Positions 1 through 13,244 of a stretch of 64,000 nucleotides of DNA are shown here, one piece after another. The translations under genes and the position numbers were made by a program. Position 1 is the stretch's first letter, and every line of letters begins with the position of its first letter. Source of the DNA: Distichodus sexfasciatus (lineage: Eukaryota; Chordata; Actinopteri; Characiformes; Distichodontidae); the NCBI GenBank assembly GCA_032718565.1, contig JAVGVS010000289.1, forward strand, positions 1-64,000, read 5' to 3'. The notes beneath the pieces are model-generated. The model saw only the letters and a list, made by a program, of their open reading frames with translations, was not told where the DNA came from and ran no database searches.

Positions 1-311
1 GGACGGCAGTGCAGGGGGCCTAGAGGGGGGGTCGGAATGGGCTGTCCCTCTCTTCCGTCTCGCCCTCCTCTGAATACATTCATACTCCAGCTGTCTGACT
101 CCACACGCTCTCAGGCTGGAGAGGCAGAACAAGGAAGAGAAAGGAGAGGAGAAGCGGAGAGAGAGGGGGACAAGGAGAGTGAGTAAGTGAGAGAGAAAGA
201 AAAAGAAACGTCCACCGGAAGAGAAGAGGAGAGAAGAGGAAGAGAGAGAAAGACACTGATAGAGGAATCCAAGGCCATATCAGGAAGAAACGTTACCAAG
301 AAGAGTGACCT
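1..311 (+). other. efemp2: Probable 5' non-coding exon of efemp2 (partial)
   Basis: This purine-rich stretch ends at a good splice donor (CCT followed by GTGAGT at 312) and lies 3.4 kb upstream of the exon that holds the fibulin-4 start codon. That exon begins after a strong acceptor at 3747-3749, so the mRNA must have at least one non-coding exon upstream. No coding potential is seen here. Assignment is by position and donor only, and the transcription start may lie outside the window. Confidence 0.4.
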
Positions 312-3300
312 GTGAGTACAGCATGTTTTGCATTTCAGTTTAAGAATGCATTTGAAAGCAGGGGAGGATAAATCCGGACTTTTCCACATTTTAAGTGCAG
401 ACTTACTGATACCAGAGTGGAATGTGAGAACATATCCACTACTGAAGGACATCAGCCATGATCAACAAAATCAAAAGAAATCCACAATCAGTCAAGTGAA
501 ATGAAGGCCAAGAGAGAAAGTGTGCTGGTTTGGGGGGAGAGGTAGGATACGACTAAAGCAGATTATATTAACTGAATCATTCTCAGGCTCTTTGAAAGGA
601 TCCATGTGTCACGCTTACTCTGCTGCTGTCCTGCTCCAAATGTCCACGGCCTCAGCGCCCTGGTGCTACTCCAGCCACAAAGAGCAGAAATGACCCAGAA
701 TACCCCCAGCTCGCAACCTCCGTGCAATACCATCTCTTACAGTATATCCCCTGAGAGAGCCCAGTCGGTTGTGAGTTTAATCCTTTAGTGTCCATTACAC
801 AACCGGCAGGATGCTGTTACACATCATGTATCATGTAGACTATAGTATTGCAAAACTTTCCAATCCTGCTTCCAACTGGTATTTCACAACTAGTATAAAT
901 GTCACTTATTCATTGCCTGACCCCCACTAGAGTCACGGGCAGCTCTTTCAAAAAGATTTTGGTTTTTAAGAGGTGAGAGCTTCACTAAAGGCACAGTGTT
1001 TGCGCTCATATCTGATTTGGTCAAGTATTACGCAGACAAGGACTCTGGGGAGGCTAGAGCACACAAAAAATTGATGTACTCTGTGGCATTTGCATTTGTG
1101 CAAAAACATTTTGGCCCACTGAAGAAACACAGGTGACTTAACAAGCAGAGAAAACACACACAATTAAAAGTCCACATGATGTAACGACTGAGAACAGTAG
1201 TCCTCTATACCAACACAGGCATACTCCTATACTGAGCAGAATTTCATCACCGTTTGTTTATATGTTTTTGCAATTACTGACTTTTGGCTGCATTATTTTC
1301 TATGGCTCAATGTTGACTTGAGCATTCCTTTAAAGAAAGAGAAGTAATTTGAGCTTTCTAATTAAATGGCAACCTGCAGATGTTAGGAAAACACTTGTGT
1401 ATTTGCATCCCACCCACTTTATTAGATACATTTTCCCTACAGTACATTAATTTCTTAAATGTGCACATCAGAATGTCTTACTGTAAATGAAAGAGTACTG
1501 GATCTCAGATTTAATCACTATATCCCTACAGTTTACAGAGATGCCGTAGTAAACATGGAGAGCCTATATGATAAGATGGGGGAGCAGGTTTTGTGAGTGA
1601 CTCTATGTATGTCAAGTCCAGAACAGTCCTCACTGAGCATGTTTGTGATCTCCAATACAGAATGTCCAGAACAGAACAGAAATGAACCACGTGAACACGT
1701 CACAGTATGCGTGTGTATGTATGTGTTGCAAGGGGATAGAAAAAGGTGGGAAGAAGCATTTGTCTGTCTGTGTGTGGTCCCACCACAATATGCTCACCGG
1801 ACCATCTTTATGACACGTCTAATTGGTGGCTGTATACTTTTCTGGAAGGGATTTATTTTCAAAAAGGGTGACTGGATTGTCGCAATACTAAAGGCGTATA
1901 AAATATTTACAGCACAACCTCACTATAATATTACAATCAAATCAAACATTATGTCTGTGTTTAATAACATTTATACCATTGCAATGAAGCACAGAGATGG
2001 ACCAGCCTGGAGAAGGTGAAGTTGAAAGGGGGAAAAAAGGGCAACTTGGACTTGGTGGTGGCTATTCCAGGTAATTCATGTTGCCCTCTCCAGTGAACTT
2101 TGAGGGGGTTTCCCGAGAATATGATACTCTGGGAAACACAGCCATGGTCCGGCTGACCAGTCTGGGAGAGCAGCCCACATCCTCGCTCCTGACATTCCGG
2201 AAAGCCAATGGTCACTCAGAGCACCACAATCTAAATTACTCTCGCCCCCACACTGCCCATACTATGGCCCTGCCTTGGCCTTGAGTTCCCTGCCATGGTT
2301 GATTTCGGGCTTTCCCCAGTCGTATGTGCGGCACAGAGGCGTTGGCTTTGGAAGCTGTGAGAAAATGGTGGTAAATACTCTGTCACGGTCAAGTGCAGAC
2401 TGTGGATTCCTGTGAACGAGGTGGTGGCAGTGGAGGTGGTGGTGATAATTGGCAACTGGTGTATGGGAAAAGCAGCCCATATTTTGAGTTTGAGATTTTC
2501 TGTCAAAAGTCTTAGCCCACAAAAAGGTCTCGTTCAGGACCCAATTTTTGTCAGAGGGAGCAAGCACTTACTGATAAATCCAGTACTGTAAATGTATAGA
2601 TTCGAGAGATTTATGGCCTTCCACTTGGCACGTCTTGAACTAGGGTGTGTTTAAAGTTATGTGTTTATTTTAAGGTATGCTTTTTATTTTAAAATCTTTT
2701 TAGGTTTTCTAATGAGATTTGAGTGTGTTTGTATTTGAGGTTGTCTGAAGTTTCCCTATGTGTAGTGTAAGGCATGATGAACAACCTTTTGTGGTTTGGG
2801 CCAAAGAGCACTACAATTACATTTGGAGGCTGATGTAACAGGAGCAGAATGTGTGTGTGGATATGCACGTCGCCCTGTGGCTTGCTGTTTGTCACTTAGA
2901 GTCAACACGACAATACCAGTGTACAGGGCAGAACTCTTCAAGTTGCTCCTGAGGTTTAGCGTGGGACCATAGAGAGAAAATCTGAGTCCATATGTCTTGG
3001 TTTTAAGGCAAGATAACAATTGTAAAGACTGTTTGTAGGTGTGTATTTTTGTGCCTCAGGAGGACAGTAGTTAGCAGTAGTCAGTGCTGTTTTCTCTGCA
3101 GCACCAACCTGCAAATGGTTTTGCTCTACACAGCGCAGAGTCAAAAATGTTTTATAAGTGTTGCATTTGGCTGGTTTTCTATTTATTCTTCAACTGAAAG
3201 ACCTGAAAGACAGGGCTTATTCCAGCAGACAGCTTTACTTAGAAATCTCAGCCCTCTCTTACTGAGAAGATTAACTGGGTTACTGTCTAAAAGAAGTCTT

Positions 3301-3749
3301 TCAGAAATGCCTTTTTTCCTGTCTCTCACCTTTTTCACATAAAAAATATATTTTTTTAAAATATGAAAATAAAGTTATGAAACTCACAGTATAGTTAGGA
3401 TTTGACAAGTGTGGTTCATGCATGTCATTTTCAAGAAAGGAGACAAAATGTGTGCAATTCCAGTTGATCCACAAGGGGGAGTCAGGTCGCCATAAACTCA
3501 CGGTGGCCTTGTACTGTATGTATGAATGCTTCAAATATTTACTGCTCATTGTTAACCTACGCAGGCCAAACCAAATCTAAGCTCTAATCTAAAAACAACA
3601 ACAACTAGTCTTTAACATACTATACGAATGAATGAAGATATGTCTATATTACTCTGCATTATTACCCTGTGTGAAAGTGATGCTTTCCCTGGGTTAACCC
3701 ATAAGACGTCAAAAATATTTATACTCCTCACTTTCTCTTTTTTGTGCAG
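312..3749 (+). other. Putative first intron of efemp2
   Basis: This 3.4-kb stretch holds no ORF that resembles a protein and no repeat I can name. It ends in a pyrimidine-rich tract and CAG at 3747-3749. It is best read as the intron between the non-coding first exon and the start-codon exon of efemp2. Confidence 0.4.
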
Positions 3750-3925
3750 GTTCCACAGTGTGATTTCAGGCCCTGGATAAAGCCAGCGTCTGCTCCCATT
3801 CCAACCCAAAGTGCTGCAGTGGGTGCCAAAGTGTGTGTTTTGTCTTTGCGTGCTGTGTCTGTGTCACTGGTCTGAGTTTTCTCTCTGCACTCCGTCGAAC
3901 CAGGTGAACGTGTCTGCTTGCGAGG

Positions 3926-6900
3926 ATGCGTGCTGTGTGTGTTTCCTTTCTATGTGTGTGTGTTTTTATGTTCTTCCACCACGCTATTTCACAGCCGCCC
4001 TCGGAAAGTGACACCTACACGGTAAGGAAGGAGCAAATCTCTCTCTCTCTCTCTCTCTTTCTCACTGTATTTTTCTCACTCATTTCTACAAACGTGCAGT
4101 ACATTTGCAGTCATGTACCGTAATGTCTTTCTGCAGGAATGCACAGATGGATATCACTGGGATCCCCAGACTCAACACTGCAAAGGTAAAATTGCTCCTG
4201 CACTGTGCACACACAAAACACCCCAGCAGATAGGGTGCACTAACCATCTGGACATATTCCCTCTCCTCCACAGACATAAATGAATGTGAAACCATCCCAG
4301 AAGCTTGTAAGGGAGAGATGAAATGTTTTAACCATTACGGAGGCTACTTGTGCCTTCCTCGCTCTGCCTCCGTGATCCCCGCCTCTGAGCCACCCAACCA
4401 AATCCCCCCCGGACTGGAGAATGGGGCAAGCGAGCCCTTCAACCCGTGCCCCAGTGGCTTTGAGTCTCAGGGGGACAGCTGCGTGGGTGAGTAAGTGTGT
4501 GGGTGGGAGTGTGTAAAAGGAGTAAGGAGGAGTGTGTTGTGGGTGTTAGTGAACAGGTGGCAGGTGTCTGTAAGTGACTGGCCGTGTGTGTGTGTGTAAT
4601 GTGTGTGTGGGGCACAGGCTGTTGTGGAAGCCCCATGCTGATGAATTGCTGAGTCAAGGGACTACGGGGGTGTTAGCATTTGCAGTTGGGTTTAAGAGAA
4701 GACGGGAAAGTTTAACCCTTTTTGGGGGTGGGAGAGTGTTCATTGTGGGGCATGGACACCCAGATGATTCAGATGAGAACAGGTGGTATGTAGGCCAGAG
4801 TTTGGGCTGGTTTTTGGGCACAACCGTGGGAGTGTAGCTGTGGATGGCAGGGGGCCAGTCTGCAGGAGGTAGAGGGGATGTGAAAGGCGAAAGTTTCCCA
4901 GCTGCTATCAGCTGTCAAGGGTTCATTAATAAACATTACAGTTGTATTACTCAGCATCAGTGTGAATTATGCTATGTGTCCAGCGCTACTTTCTTCCTAT
5001 TACACCTGTTAGCCACAAATCAATAAAATTTCCTGTTGATGCAACAACGAAATCCAGACACACCAACAAATATGAAAGAAACAGAAGGTGTTATGTCCTG
5101 CACAATGGGTCATTTTCCTGATGTCAGGAATGCTCTGGCGCCTTCTCTATAACACCCGCAGATGTAGACGAATGTGAACGTGATGAACATGACTGCCAGC
5201 CCAGTCAGGAATGCTTCAACACAGAAGGCTCATTTACCTGCCAGTGTCCGAGTGGATACCGCAAAGTGGGGACAGAGTGCATTGGTGAGAGAGTGCTTAA
5301 CAGCCTTTTCTTTAACATTTACTTTTGTGTGAACCTCATTTATCAGACACATTTATCCAGAGTGACTTACAGTTCCTAATTACAGCGTCAGTCTCCTAAG
5401 AGCAACTTGGGGTTGGGGCTCTAATCAGGGGCCCAAGTCTATTTCTAAGGCTTTTTGGGATTCAAACCTCTAATCTTATGGTCAGCAACAAAGCACCTGC
5501 ACCATATTAGCCCTTTTATGCAATTATTAATGATCAACAATCCAAATGACTTAAAATAGTTGTCGATTCAAGTGATGCAGATGTATCAAAGAATAACCCA
5601 GAAACGTTTTGCTGACTATGGGACACAGTAAGAATCAGTCTAAGTGTACTGCATTAAAGTAAGCCATTCTAACCATTTTAGCTCACACACAAAGACGCAT
5701 TTTACTCATGAGCAGCATTAAACCAGTATTATCCAGTGAAAACCAACCAAAAATCTATGCTTTTCTTTCCAGGAAAAAACGGATCAGCAGTTGCTATTGG
5801 CTATAAAGGAATGCACTGTACTTGTTGCTAATGTCCACTTTCCCCATTGCATTTTTTTCCGGTCAGACATTGATGAGTGCCGGTACCGGTACTGCCAGCA
5901 CCGCTGCGTTAACGTTCCTGGCTCTTTCTCCTGCCAGTGTGAGCCTGGCTTCCAGCTGGCTGGGAACAACCGTTCCTGCATTGGTGAGTGTGCCCACGCG
6001 CTGCCACCCCCACGCATAACCGGCAACACTGTACCCTGAGTCATAGGCCAGTCCCCCCGCTTCGCCCTCCACACACACTTAAAGCGTGCACACATACAAT
6101 CATTCGGAAAGCCAAGCCCACACACTGTTGCACAATGTCATCCTACACCTCGGCTCCTCTGAATGAGAGCCAAAGTCTAAACAAACTGCTGCAACACCTC
6201 CAATTAGGTGAATAAGGGACACTGCAGTGGCATGAGGGAGTAATTACCGTGGTGTTCAGGAATACGGGGGCGAATTCCTCCCTAAAGCTAGTTTATCTAA
6301 GTTAAACAGTGTATGGAATCACAGGGGGAAAAAAAATCAATTTAAGTAGCTCTCTGTGTGCATAACTGTGATAAAACTCATGCTTGACCCTGTCAATTTA
6401 ACGTCTTAAACACTAAGAGCCTGTTGATGACCTGTTATAACACAGAGAAAAGGTGCAAAAGGATGCTTTTCTTTATTGAGTCTGATTATGAAGATCTTGA
6501 TTGTGAAGATTGTGCACAGGACAGCTTTATAGTTGCTATTACAGCACTTTTACCAAACGTTTACCGTAGGTATTGCAATACAGCGAAAACTGTTATAACA
6601 GGGCTCAGGGTTTAAAAGATTTAGGGTTAATATGTAAAGATAACCCTATAAACCTGTGACAACATATTACAATGTTGGTGTGGTTATGTTTTTTTTAAAA
6701 CACTACAGTGTTAATATTATGGCAGTTCTCTACCATGCCATTGTATTCCCTGTCTCAAGCATAAACATGTGCATTTATATGATAAAAAAATAACTTATTA
6801 ACTAACCTAAAAGTACAGTGCCATAGCTGAAGTGAACTCGATTTTTGTAAAAACGTTTAGCATTTGCAAGCTGCATGGTATGAACATGATCCCAGTTATG

Positions 6901-9226
6901 TGGTCAGGGAATAATTTGGTGAATGCAGTGAGTCTCAACAACGCTACAAATTACTTCACTGGCTTTCACTGAATCCATGATGACTGTACTGTTCCCATAA
7001 ATATGTGGTGTGTGTTTAATACCTATAATCTATGTCTGCTGTGTCGTGGCCTGCGGTTTCAGATGTGGATGAGTGTGACATGGGCGCCCCCTGCAGTCAG
7101 AGGTGTTATAACACCTATGGCACTTTCCTCTGCCGTTGTGAGCAGGGCTATGAGCTGGGACCGGATGGATTCGCCTGCAAAGGTGAGATGGACGTAGGCA
7201 GTACGATTACAAACGTTCTCTTCATTGTAATACGTGCATATGTTCAACGTGGCACATCCCCTAGAATAGCAATGCACTGGCTACTTTTCACTTTACCCCG
7301 ATTGGTGTCTCTCTTTTTGCAGACATTGACGAGTGCAGCTATTCCAGTTACCTCTGCCAGTACCAGTGTGTAAACGAACCTGGCAAATTTTCCTGCATTT
7401 GCCCAGAGGGATACCAGCTCCTGGGGACTCGCCTCTGCCAAGGTTGAGCATCTCCTTCAAAGTACCACGTTATGTTTCTTATCACTTCGCTCTGGACTCC
7501 TGGTTGATTCCATCTCTGATTTTTGTGCTTTTCTGTACATAGATGTAAACGAGTGTGAGACAGGGACGCACAATTGCCCCGAAAGTCAAACCTGTGTGAA
7601 CATCCATGGCGGTCATCAGTGTGTTGATGCAAACCAGTGCAAGGAACCTTATGTTCAAGTATCCAACAAGTGAGTGAGCAAAAAAGGGCTTCCTACAACA
7701 CACACAAACCCTCATACGCACAAACACACACTGTTTTTGCACAGGTTCTTTTCCGTTAATCTCTGTGTCAGACACATCTGCTTGAGGCATACCTTTGAGG
7801 CTGACTTTTGAAATTGCGCTGTTTGTTTTTCCATATCTCTGGCCCGTTTCTCTACCCATGCCTTTGAGCGTGCGTCAATATAATCAACATACCTCCACAA
7901 GTCTGAAATTGATAACAGGTGTCCAAGCCAGGTTTACGTTTTTCAGAAATGTCTTGAGGTAAATGGAGGGCATCCAACATGTTAAAGTTAATTTGTCTGG
8001 CATGTGACGCAGATTCACTAGTAATTTGGTATATCTGGAGCCTAAATCATCATTAATCATGCAACATCTTGAACCAGCAGATGAGAAAAATGCATGACTG
8101 TGAGTTTAATTCTGACAAATGATGACGTGAACAAGGCCTTGTTGTAACTATCATTGAAATGCATGGATTAAATTACAAATTGTCTTTCCACTGTTTTCAT
8201 CTTCTTTAGAAACAATGTACTTGAGTTATTTATGAGTTAGATGTGGAATTACCAAACTAAAATTTAATTGCAATTCTTTTTCTTTTCTTTCAGCCGATGT
8301 GTGTGTCCTGTTACTAAACCCAGCTGTCGGGACCTGCCTTTTTCCATCGTGCATCGCTACATGAGCATCACCTCAGAACGCTCCGTCCCTTCCGATATCT
8401 TCCAGATCCAGGCCACCAGTGTTTATCCTGGAGCTTACAACACGTTCCGAATCCGCTCAGGAGATGACAATGGCGACTTCTATATCAGGGTGAGATTCAA
8501 ATCCTTTATTTTTATAGATCTCAGACATCCAGGGTTACATTACCAGAAACTATGCTGCCAGATTTCAACTTTAAGATAGGATAATACCTTCCGATCCCTC
8601 TGTTCAATTAGTTATTTCAGGGATGTAACCTAACCTGGAAGCCAAAATCTATTTGAGTAATTTTGGGAAAAGTGGCCCTGATGGGTAAGTACTGATGTGT
8701 AAGGTGGACAAATGCCAATAATCGAGGACAGTGGAGTCCTGTCTTGGTGCCAGCGTTTCAGTTTGTGACTATTAATAGCCTGAGAAGAAGGGGAGCACTT
8801 GGACGCTGCTGATATATTATAGGTTAGAGTGTGTGCCAGCCTGGAGCTGTGTGTGTGTGTGTGTGTGGGTGTGAGGATGAAGGGATTGGAAGATAAAGTA
8901 TTCTTCATGTACAAGGGCAGAAGAGTTACTGCAGGTTCTCCAAAGTAAATTGTCATAATTGGAAAATAGATTATGCTATGGTCATAACAGGACATTACTT
9001 AACATTAATCATTTCTCAGTGAAGGCAGAAAGTTCTAAGCAGGCCCTGTGATCTCTTCCTCCAGCAAATCAACAACATCAGTGCTATGCTCGTCCTGGCC
9101 CGTGCCGTGAATGGGCCCAAAGAATACATCTTGGATTTGGAGATGGTGTCGGTCAACCCCCTCATGAGCTACCAGACCAGTTCTGTGCTTCGCTTGTCAA
9201 TCTACGTGGGGCCTTATGCTTTCTGA
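3926..9226 (+). CDS. efemp2: EGF-containing fibulin extracellular matrix protein 2 (fibulin-4), ten coding exons
   Basis: Coding exons are 3926-4021, 4137-4185, 4274-4486, 5162-5284, 5867-5983, 7063-7182, 7323-7442, 7543-7669, 8294-8489 and 9065-9226. All junctions are GT-AG, the frame stays open, and the product is 440 residues; human fibulin-4 is about 443. The start at 3926 opens a hydrophobic signal peptide ([17 protein letters not shown]). Six calcium-binding EGF-like domains follow, opening with DINEC, DVDEC, DIDEC, DVDEC, DIDEC and DVNEC. The first is split by a linker (about residues 49-120), the rest span about 120-321, and most are single exons bounded by phase-1 introns. The fibulin C-terminal module (about 322-440) contains [13 protein letters not shown] and ends in VGPYAF. 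Family knowledge: a secreted protein that links LOX/tropoelastin and fibrillin during elastic-fibre assembly. The linker and the [11 protein letters not shown] stretch fit EFEMP2 better than EFEMP1. Which teleost copy (a or b) is unresolved. Confidence 0.95.
5316..5516 (-). repeat. Degenerate SINE-like repeat in an efemp2 intron
   Basis: The stretch shows the recognisable fish repeat core 'atttatccagagtgactta' followed by the 'agcaacttggggtt' and 'ggattcaaacctc' blocks. Related copies are at 12117-12290 and 30669-30870. The orientation is minus because the tRNA-like head, where kept, is on the right. Confidence 0.55.
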
Positions 9227-10045
9227 AATGGGAGTTCAGCTGGGGGTGAATGGCTAGCAAAATGGAAAAGAGGTAGAGGTGTGGAAGCATGGACGACTAA
9301 CATTACGAGTAAGGACGAGGGGGTTAGCATTAGCATGTCATCTCCCCAAGTTTGCTGGAAGAACAGTGCCGTATGCCAAGCATCCTCACAGAAAATCGAA
9401 CACACACTACTACATCACAAGTAATGATGATCTTTAAGACAGGCACTATGCAGATTCACTCACACAACATGTGATTTTACTCTGCTGTATTGTGCGTGTA
9501 ATGGCAAAGATAGCAGCTGCACTAAGACTCCAGAATCTGCTGTACAACTTATATAGCCTTAATTCTTCTTACCTCTGGCCTTTCTCATTCCTCTTGTGTC
9601 ATTCAGGCTCATATTTCAACTATTTTACCAAAGAATACATATTTTTTCCTGTCTGCTGTTTAGAACCGGATCATTCCACTCATTAAGTCCTGTCATAGCC
9701 TCCTTTGAAAGACCAGCATGATGACATGACCTTTTCCTGATTTCAGCCATATGTAGCAGTAAAGACCAAGCTAAAGCACAAATACTATATAAACGTCTGC
9801 ATACTGTTCTTTTGTCACAATCATGTTCACTGCCTCCTGACTTTAATGTGCATTCTGAGTCTCTGATGTTACCCAATAACCACTCAGTCCACATCTACAC
9901 ATCTACATCTCTACACACTCCATCACCCCAAAATCATTACTAATATTCATATTATTTGTTTGTGTAGTTTTCATACCATGCTGTCATTGTTGTATGTTTA
10001 TGTCCTGGAATTATTACTGTAATAAATATGATAATAACATACCAT
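9227..10045 (+). other. efemp2: 3' UTR of efemp2
   Basis: Non-coding sequence follows the TGA at 9224-9226. A canonical AATAAA at 10021-10026 is the first strong polyadenylation signal downstream, so the transcript probably ends around 10,040. Confidence 0.6.
10021..10026 (+). terminator. Polyadenylation signal AATAAA of efemp2
   Basis: A perfect AATAAA lies about 800 nt after the fibulin-4 stop codon, in AT-rich sequence. No competing canonical signal was noticed in the 3' UTR before it. Confidence 0.6.
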
Positions 10046-10371
10046 ATTGGTTTCAGAATCTATGTTTTCTAACACAGCGTTAAGGACTACTTTTGGGAAG
10101 TTCCTTTCCTAAATTCCGAAATCCTACATCGAACTACACAGTGAATTCCTCATAATCTTAGCTCTCTTCACTAGCACGCATCATTATAAACATAGTGAGT
10201 AAACAAATGAACAGACTGTAATCACGTTTAGGCAGGGGTCCATCTTTAGAGCACAAACTTACATTTTCACTGAACTCCAGTTGTTAAGTGTGATTTGTTT
10301 TGGTGTTTGTGTTTACAAGGACACTAAAAGCAGCTTGATGAATTTTTTGGATGGGATACTGCATCTGAGCT

Positions 10372-10418
10372 CATGAGGCACTATGCTGCCCTGAATGTGA
10401 GCAGCATAGTGCCTTATG
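10372..10418. repeat. Near-perfect 18-bp inverted repeat (hairpin)
   Basis: The left arm CATGAGGCACTATGCTGC (10372-10389) pairs with the right arm GCAGCATAGTGCCTTATG (10401-10418) across an 11-nt loop. The single DNA mismatch is a G-U wobble if read as RNA on the plus strand. It lies about 350 bp past the efemp2 polyadenylation signal. Confidence 0.75.
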
Positions 10419-12116
10419 AGGCATTTTACAGGTATAGCTGGGAATCTATTTCTTCTTGTTAACACTTATAATGAATGCATAGTGAACTGAAAATCTGATT
10501 TTATGTACAAATGATCACTTAACAGATGCTTTGTTTTAAACATTACAAGAAAACTATTTTTAGCCATGTGTTAAAAACTGTCCTTGGATTCCAAGCTGTA
10601 TATATGAATGCTGAATGTGAATGCAGTTCCAGAAATTTCCACTGGCTTGGAAAACTGCAGTAGAGGCTAGTTTCCCCTTATAGTCTCTGTGTGTTCCATT
10701 CCGTCTTTTTTTTTGGTTTAAAACCCATCTCACTGTTTTAAACAAAAAGGCAGCTGGAAAATGGAAAATCCCCAGTTTCAGGCTTCATCACCCCACCTGT
10801 CTCACACTCCCTCACGGTCCCCTACCTACCAGTGTTCGCCCAGTATATGCCAGCTCACAGACACACACACACACACACACACACTCCCTCATTTCTGTTC
10901 TTGGTGTTGATGACTCATTCTCTGCAAAGTCTTACATAATTATGGCAGGGAGATTCGACACCTGTCTGCCACTAGGGGGCAGTGCGGCACACGGATTCAA
11001 AGCTCAGCCCAGAATAGAAACAACCTGAAGTGATGGAATCTTGCTGCTGGTTTTGTAACCTAATTGACTAGTGAACCCATTTTCCCCTCTCTTCCTTCTT
11101 TCCATGAACCACAGAGCTTGACTTATGGGTAAAAAAATGGTCTCATTCACAAACAGACATAGGCACACATTTGGGCTGTGCACAAGTGGGTTGACTGATA
11201 GACAAATAAAAAAGGCCAACGGATGCACATTGAACAACTTATAATTAACAACGGAGTACTTCAGCTGGGTAATCTCCTTCATGGTCACATACACATATTC
11301 ATAACCCAGATGGAAGCAGCAGGTCAGCGAGATCAGTTCCTCTCAGTGGGAATCACGATAAGGAGGTATATTCGAAGGAGTGGGTGGAAGGGTGGGTGGC
11401 GAGGATGTGTGTTTGAGAACGGGACATACTCGTGCCGTTTCCTGCTGCATCTCCGGCAAACCACACACCCAACTGTCAGCAGAACAGCGGGAGTGAGCCG
11501 TGCTGTACCCGCCCAGTGGGCACGCAGAGAGGTGGGCAAGAGAAGTGGTGCCAACGTGCCCCCGCATGCGGAGGAGGCTGCGGGTGGAGGATTGTATTCA
11601 TTTTAAAGATGCTCTCAAATGTGTTCAGAATTTGGTGAGTGTGAGAGAGAAAGAAAAAAAGAGAGTCAGGAAAATTCGCCAGGTATTATTTCACCTTTGG
11701 GACAGGGCACTCTAGACTGTGTGGGTGGGAGGGTGAGGGCAGGACAGAGGGAAACTTTTTCAGTCACCAATCCATACTGTTATGGCCCAACGGTAGATTA
11801 GAGGGAGAGTGCTCACAGTGTGCTCCCACTTCCCAAGAATCCCTTGTACCTAGGGAGGTACCTTGTTTCCCCTTTTTTGTTTTAAATGATGGCACAGGAA
11901 TGTGAACATCATAGTTCACATTTCCACAAAGCTTACAGTACCAACCTTTTTGAAGAGAACAGTCTAAGAAGGTTACGCTTTTTTCAAACTAGCCAGTTGC
12001 ACGTCTTCTTATAGAGCTTAATGTTCGGCATCATCTATGCTGAGTGTGGTTGGCATTTATGGCATTTGGCTGAAGGACTTATACAGACCAAAATGAGTGT
12101 CTTGTAGTCCATTGAC

Positions 12117-12290
12117 AGAAAACATTGACATTTAGGCACTCTTATCCAGAGAGACTTCCAATTTCAAACACAGGGCCAGTCTCTCTGGTGTACCGTGAGT
12201 TTTAATGCCCCAACAGTAGTTATTTGAACCTCCAGTAAGATTTGAACCTCCAGTCTTGTGAACACCAAGACTTTCAGTTACATAGAACAC
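12117..12290 (-). repeat. Degenerate SINE-like repeat
   Basis: It carries the core 'catttaggcactcttatcc', the 'agagagacttcc' block and a duplicated 'tttgaacctccagt' segment in the order seen in the clearer copy at 30669-30870. It is old and diverged, with no target-site duplication visible. Confidence 0.5.
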
Positions 12291-13244
12291 CATGACATTT
12301 TTCATACTCCTATACTTTGACATAAATCAAGAGAAGCTAGTCAACTAGTCAACATCAACCATTAGTTCTTAGAAGGTCCTATCAGAGTCTCACATCACGG
12401 TGACACAAATGAAAATGTGCTGGATAGCCATGATTCTACTGAACTATCTGACTCTGTTTGGTTAGAAGTGAAAAGCGTAATTAGTCATTTAGGTCCTCCT
12501 TGAAAAGGTGAAAGCTGACATTTGAGGACTGCAAGCTGTTTAACTTGGGGTTAAGGTCCTTGCTCAGGGGCTCAGTGGTGGTATTTCAGGTGGTTTGTAA
12601 CATTCAGATGTGAAACTATGACCTCATGGGTCATAGATAAGAATCCTACCAGTCCGCAACCACCAAAAATCAACACCTAAATTGCTCTTTACCCCTATTA
12701 CCTATTACTGACTTTTGGCAAATCCGAGCCATGTTTTACTACCTAGTCTTCTTGACCCACATGCAAAGGCTATATCAAATGCTGGAAAAAGCCAAGCAAA
12801 AAACAGTAATGAAGCCTTGTTTGTTTGTTTTTTTAAACTATTAACGGCTAACCAGTTTAAGTTGAAACATCACGTTTGTTCAATTCATTGCCCATTTGTA
12901 ATAAAAATGGGAGACAACTGCTCTGCATGCCTCAATAAACCACTGCTGGTGCCCACCCCCTCATTCAGATGCACACTAGATTATTACAAAACAGGCACTC
13001 CAAAACTGTGACATCAGCACTGTTAATTACATCACTACAGATATGAGGATCATTAATATTTCATGAATTTGTATACAGGCTGGAGGAAGGAACGCTAACA
13101 CCCTGAGATATGCAAACAGGAAACACCTTTTTTAATTTTTGGCTTATATGTGCAACCCCAACAGACAATTAAACAGGCTAATGGAGGATCATAATGTCTA
13201 ATGGAGGTTGTTTCAAATGAAGGTGTAATAAATGACCAAAAGTA

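Noticed and set aside
1597..2019. 140-codon ORF within the putative first intron of efemp2
   Set aside because: Composition is that of random AT-rich intron, and the ORF includes an obvious GT-rich microsatellite-like part.
5791..6039. Stand-alone EGF-domain ORF
   Set aside because: It is a single fibulin-4 exon (5867-5983) with flanking intron sequence read open.
11223..11606. 127-codon plus-strand ORF in the efemp2-npas4 gap
   Set aside because: No recognisable family motif, several overlapping ORFs on both strands, and no splice structure. GC-rich composition alone explains the openness.
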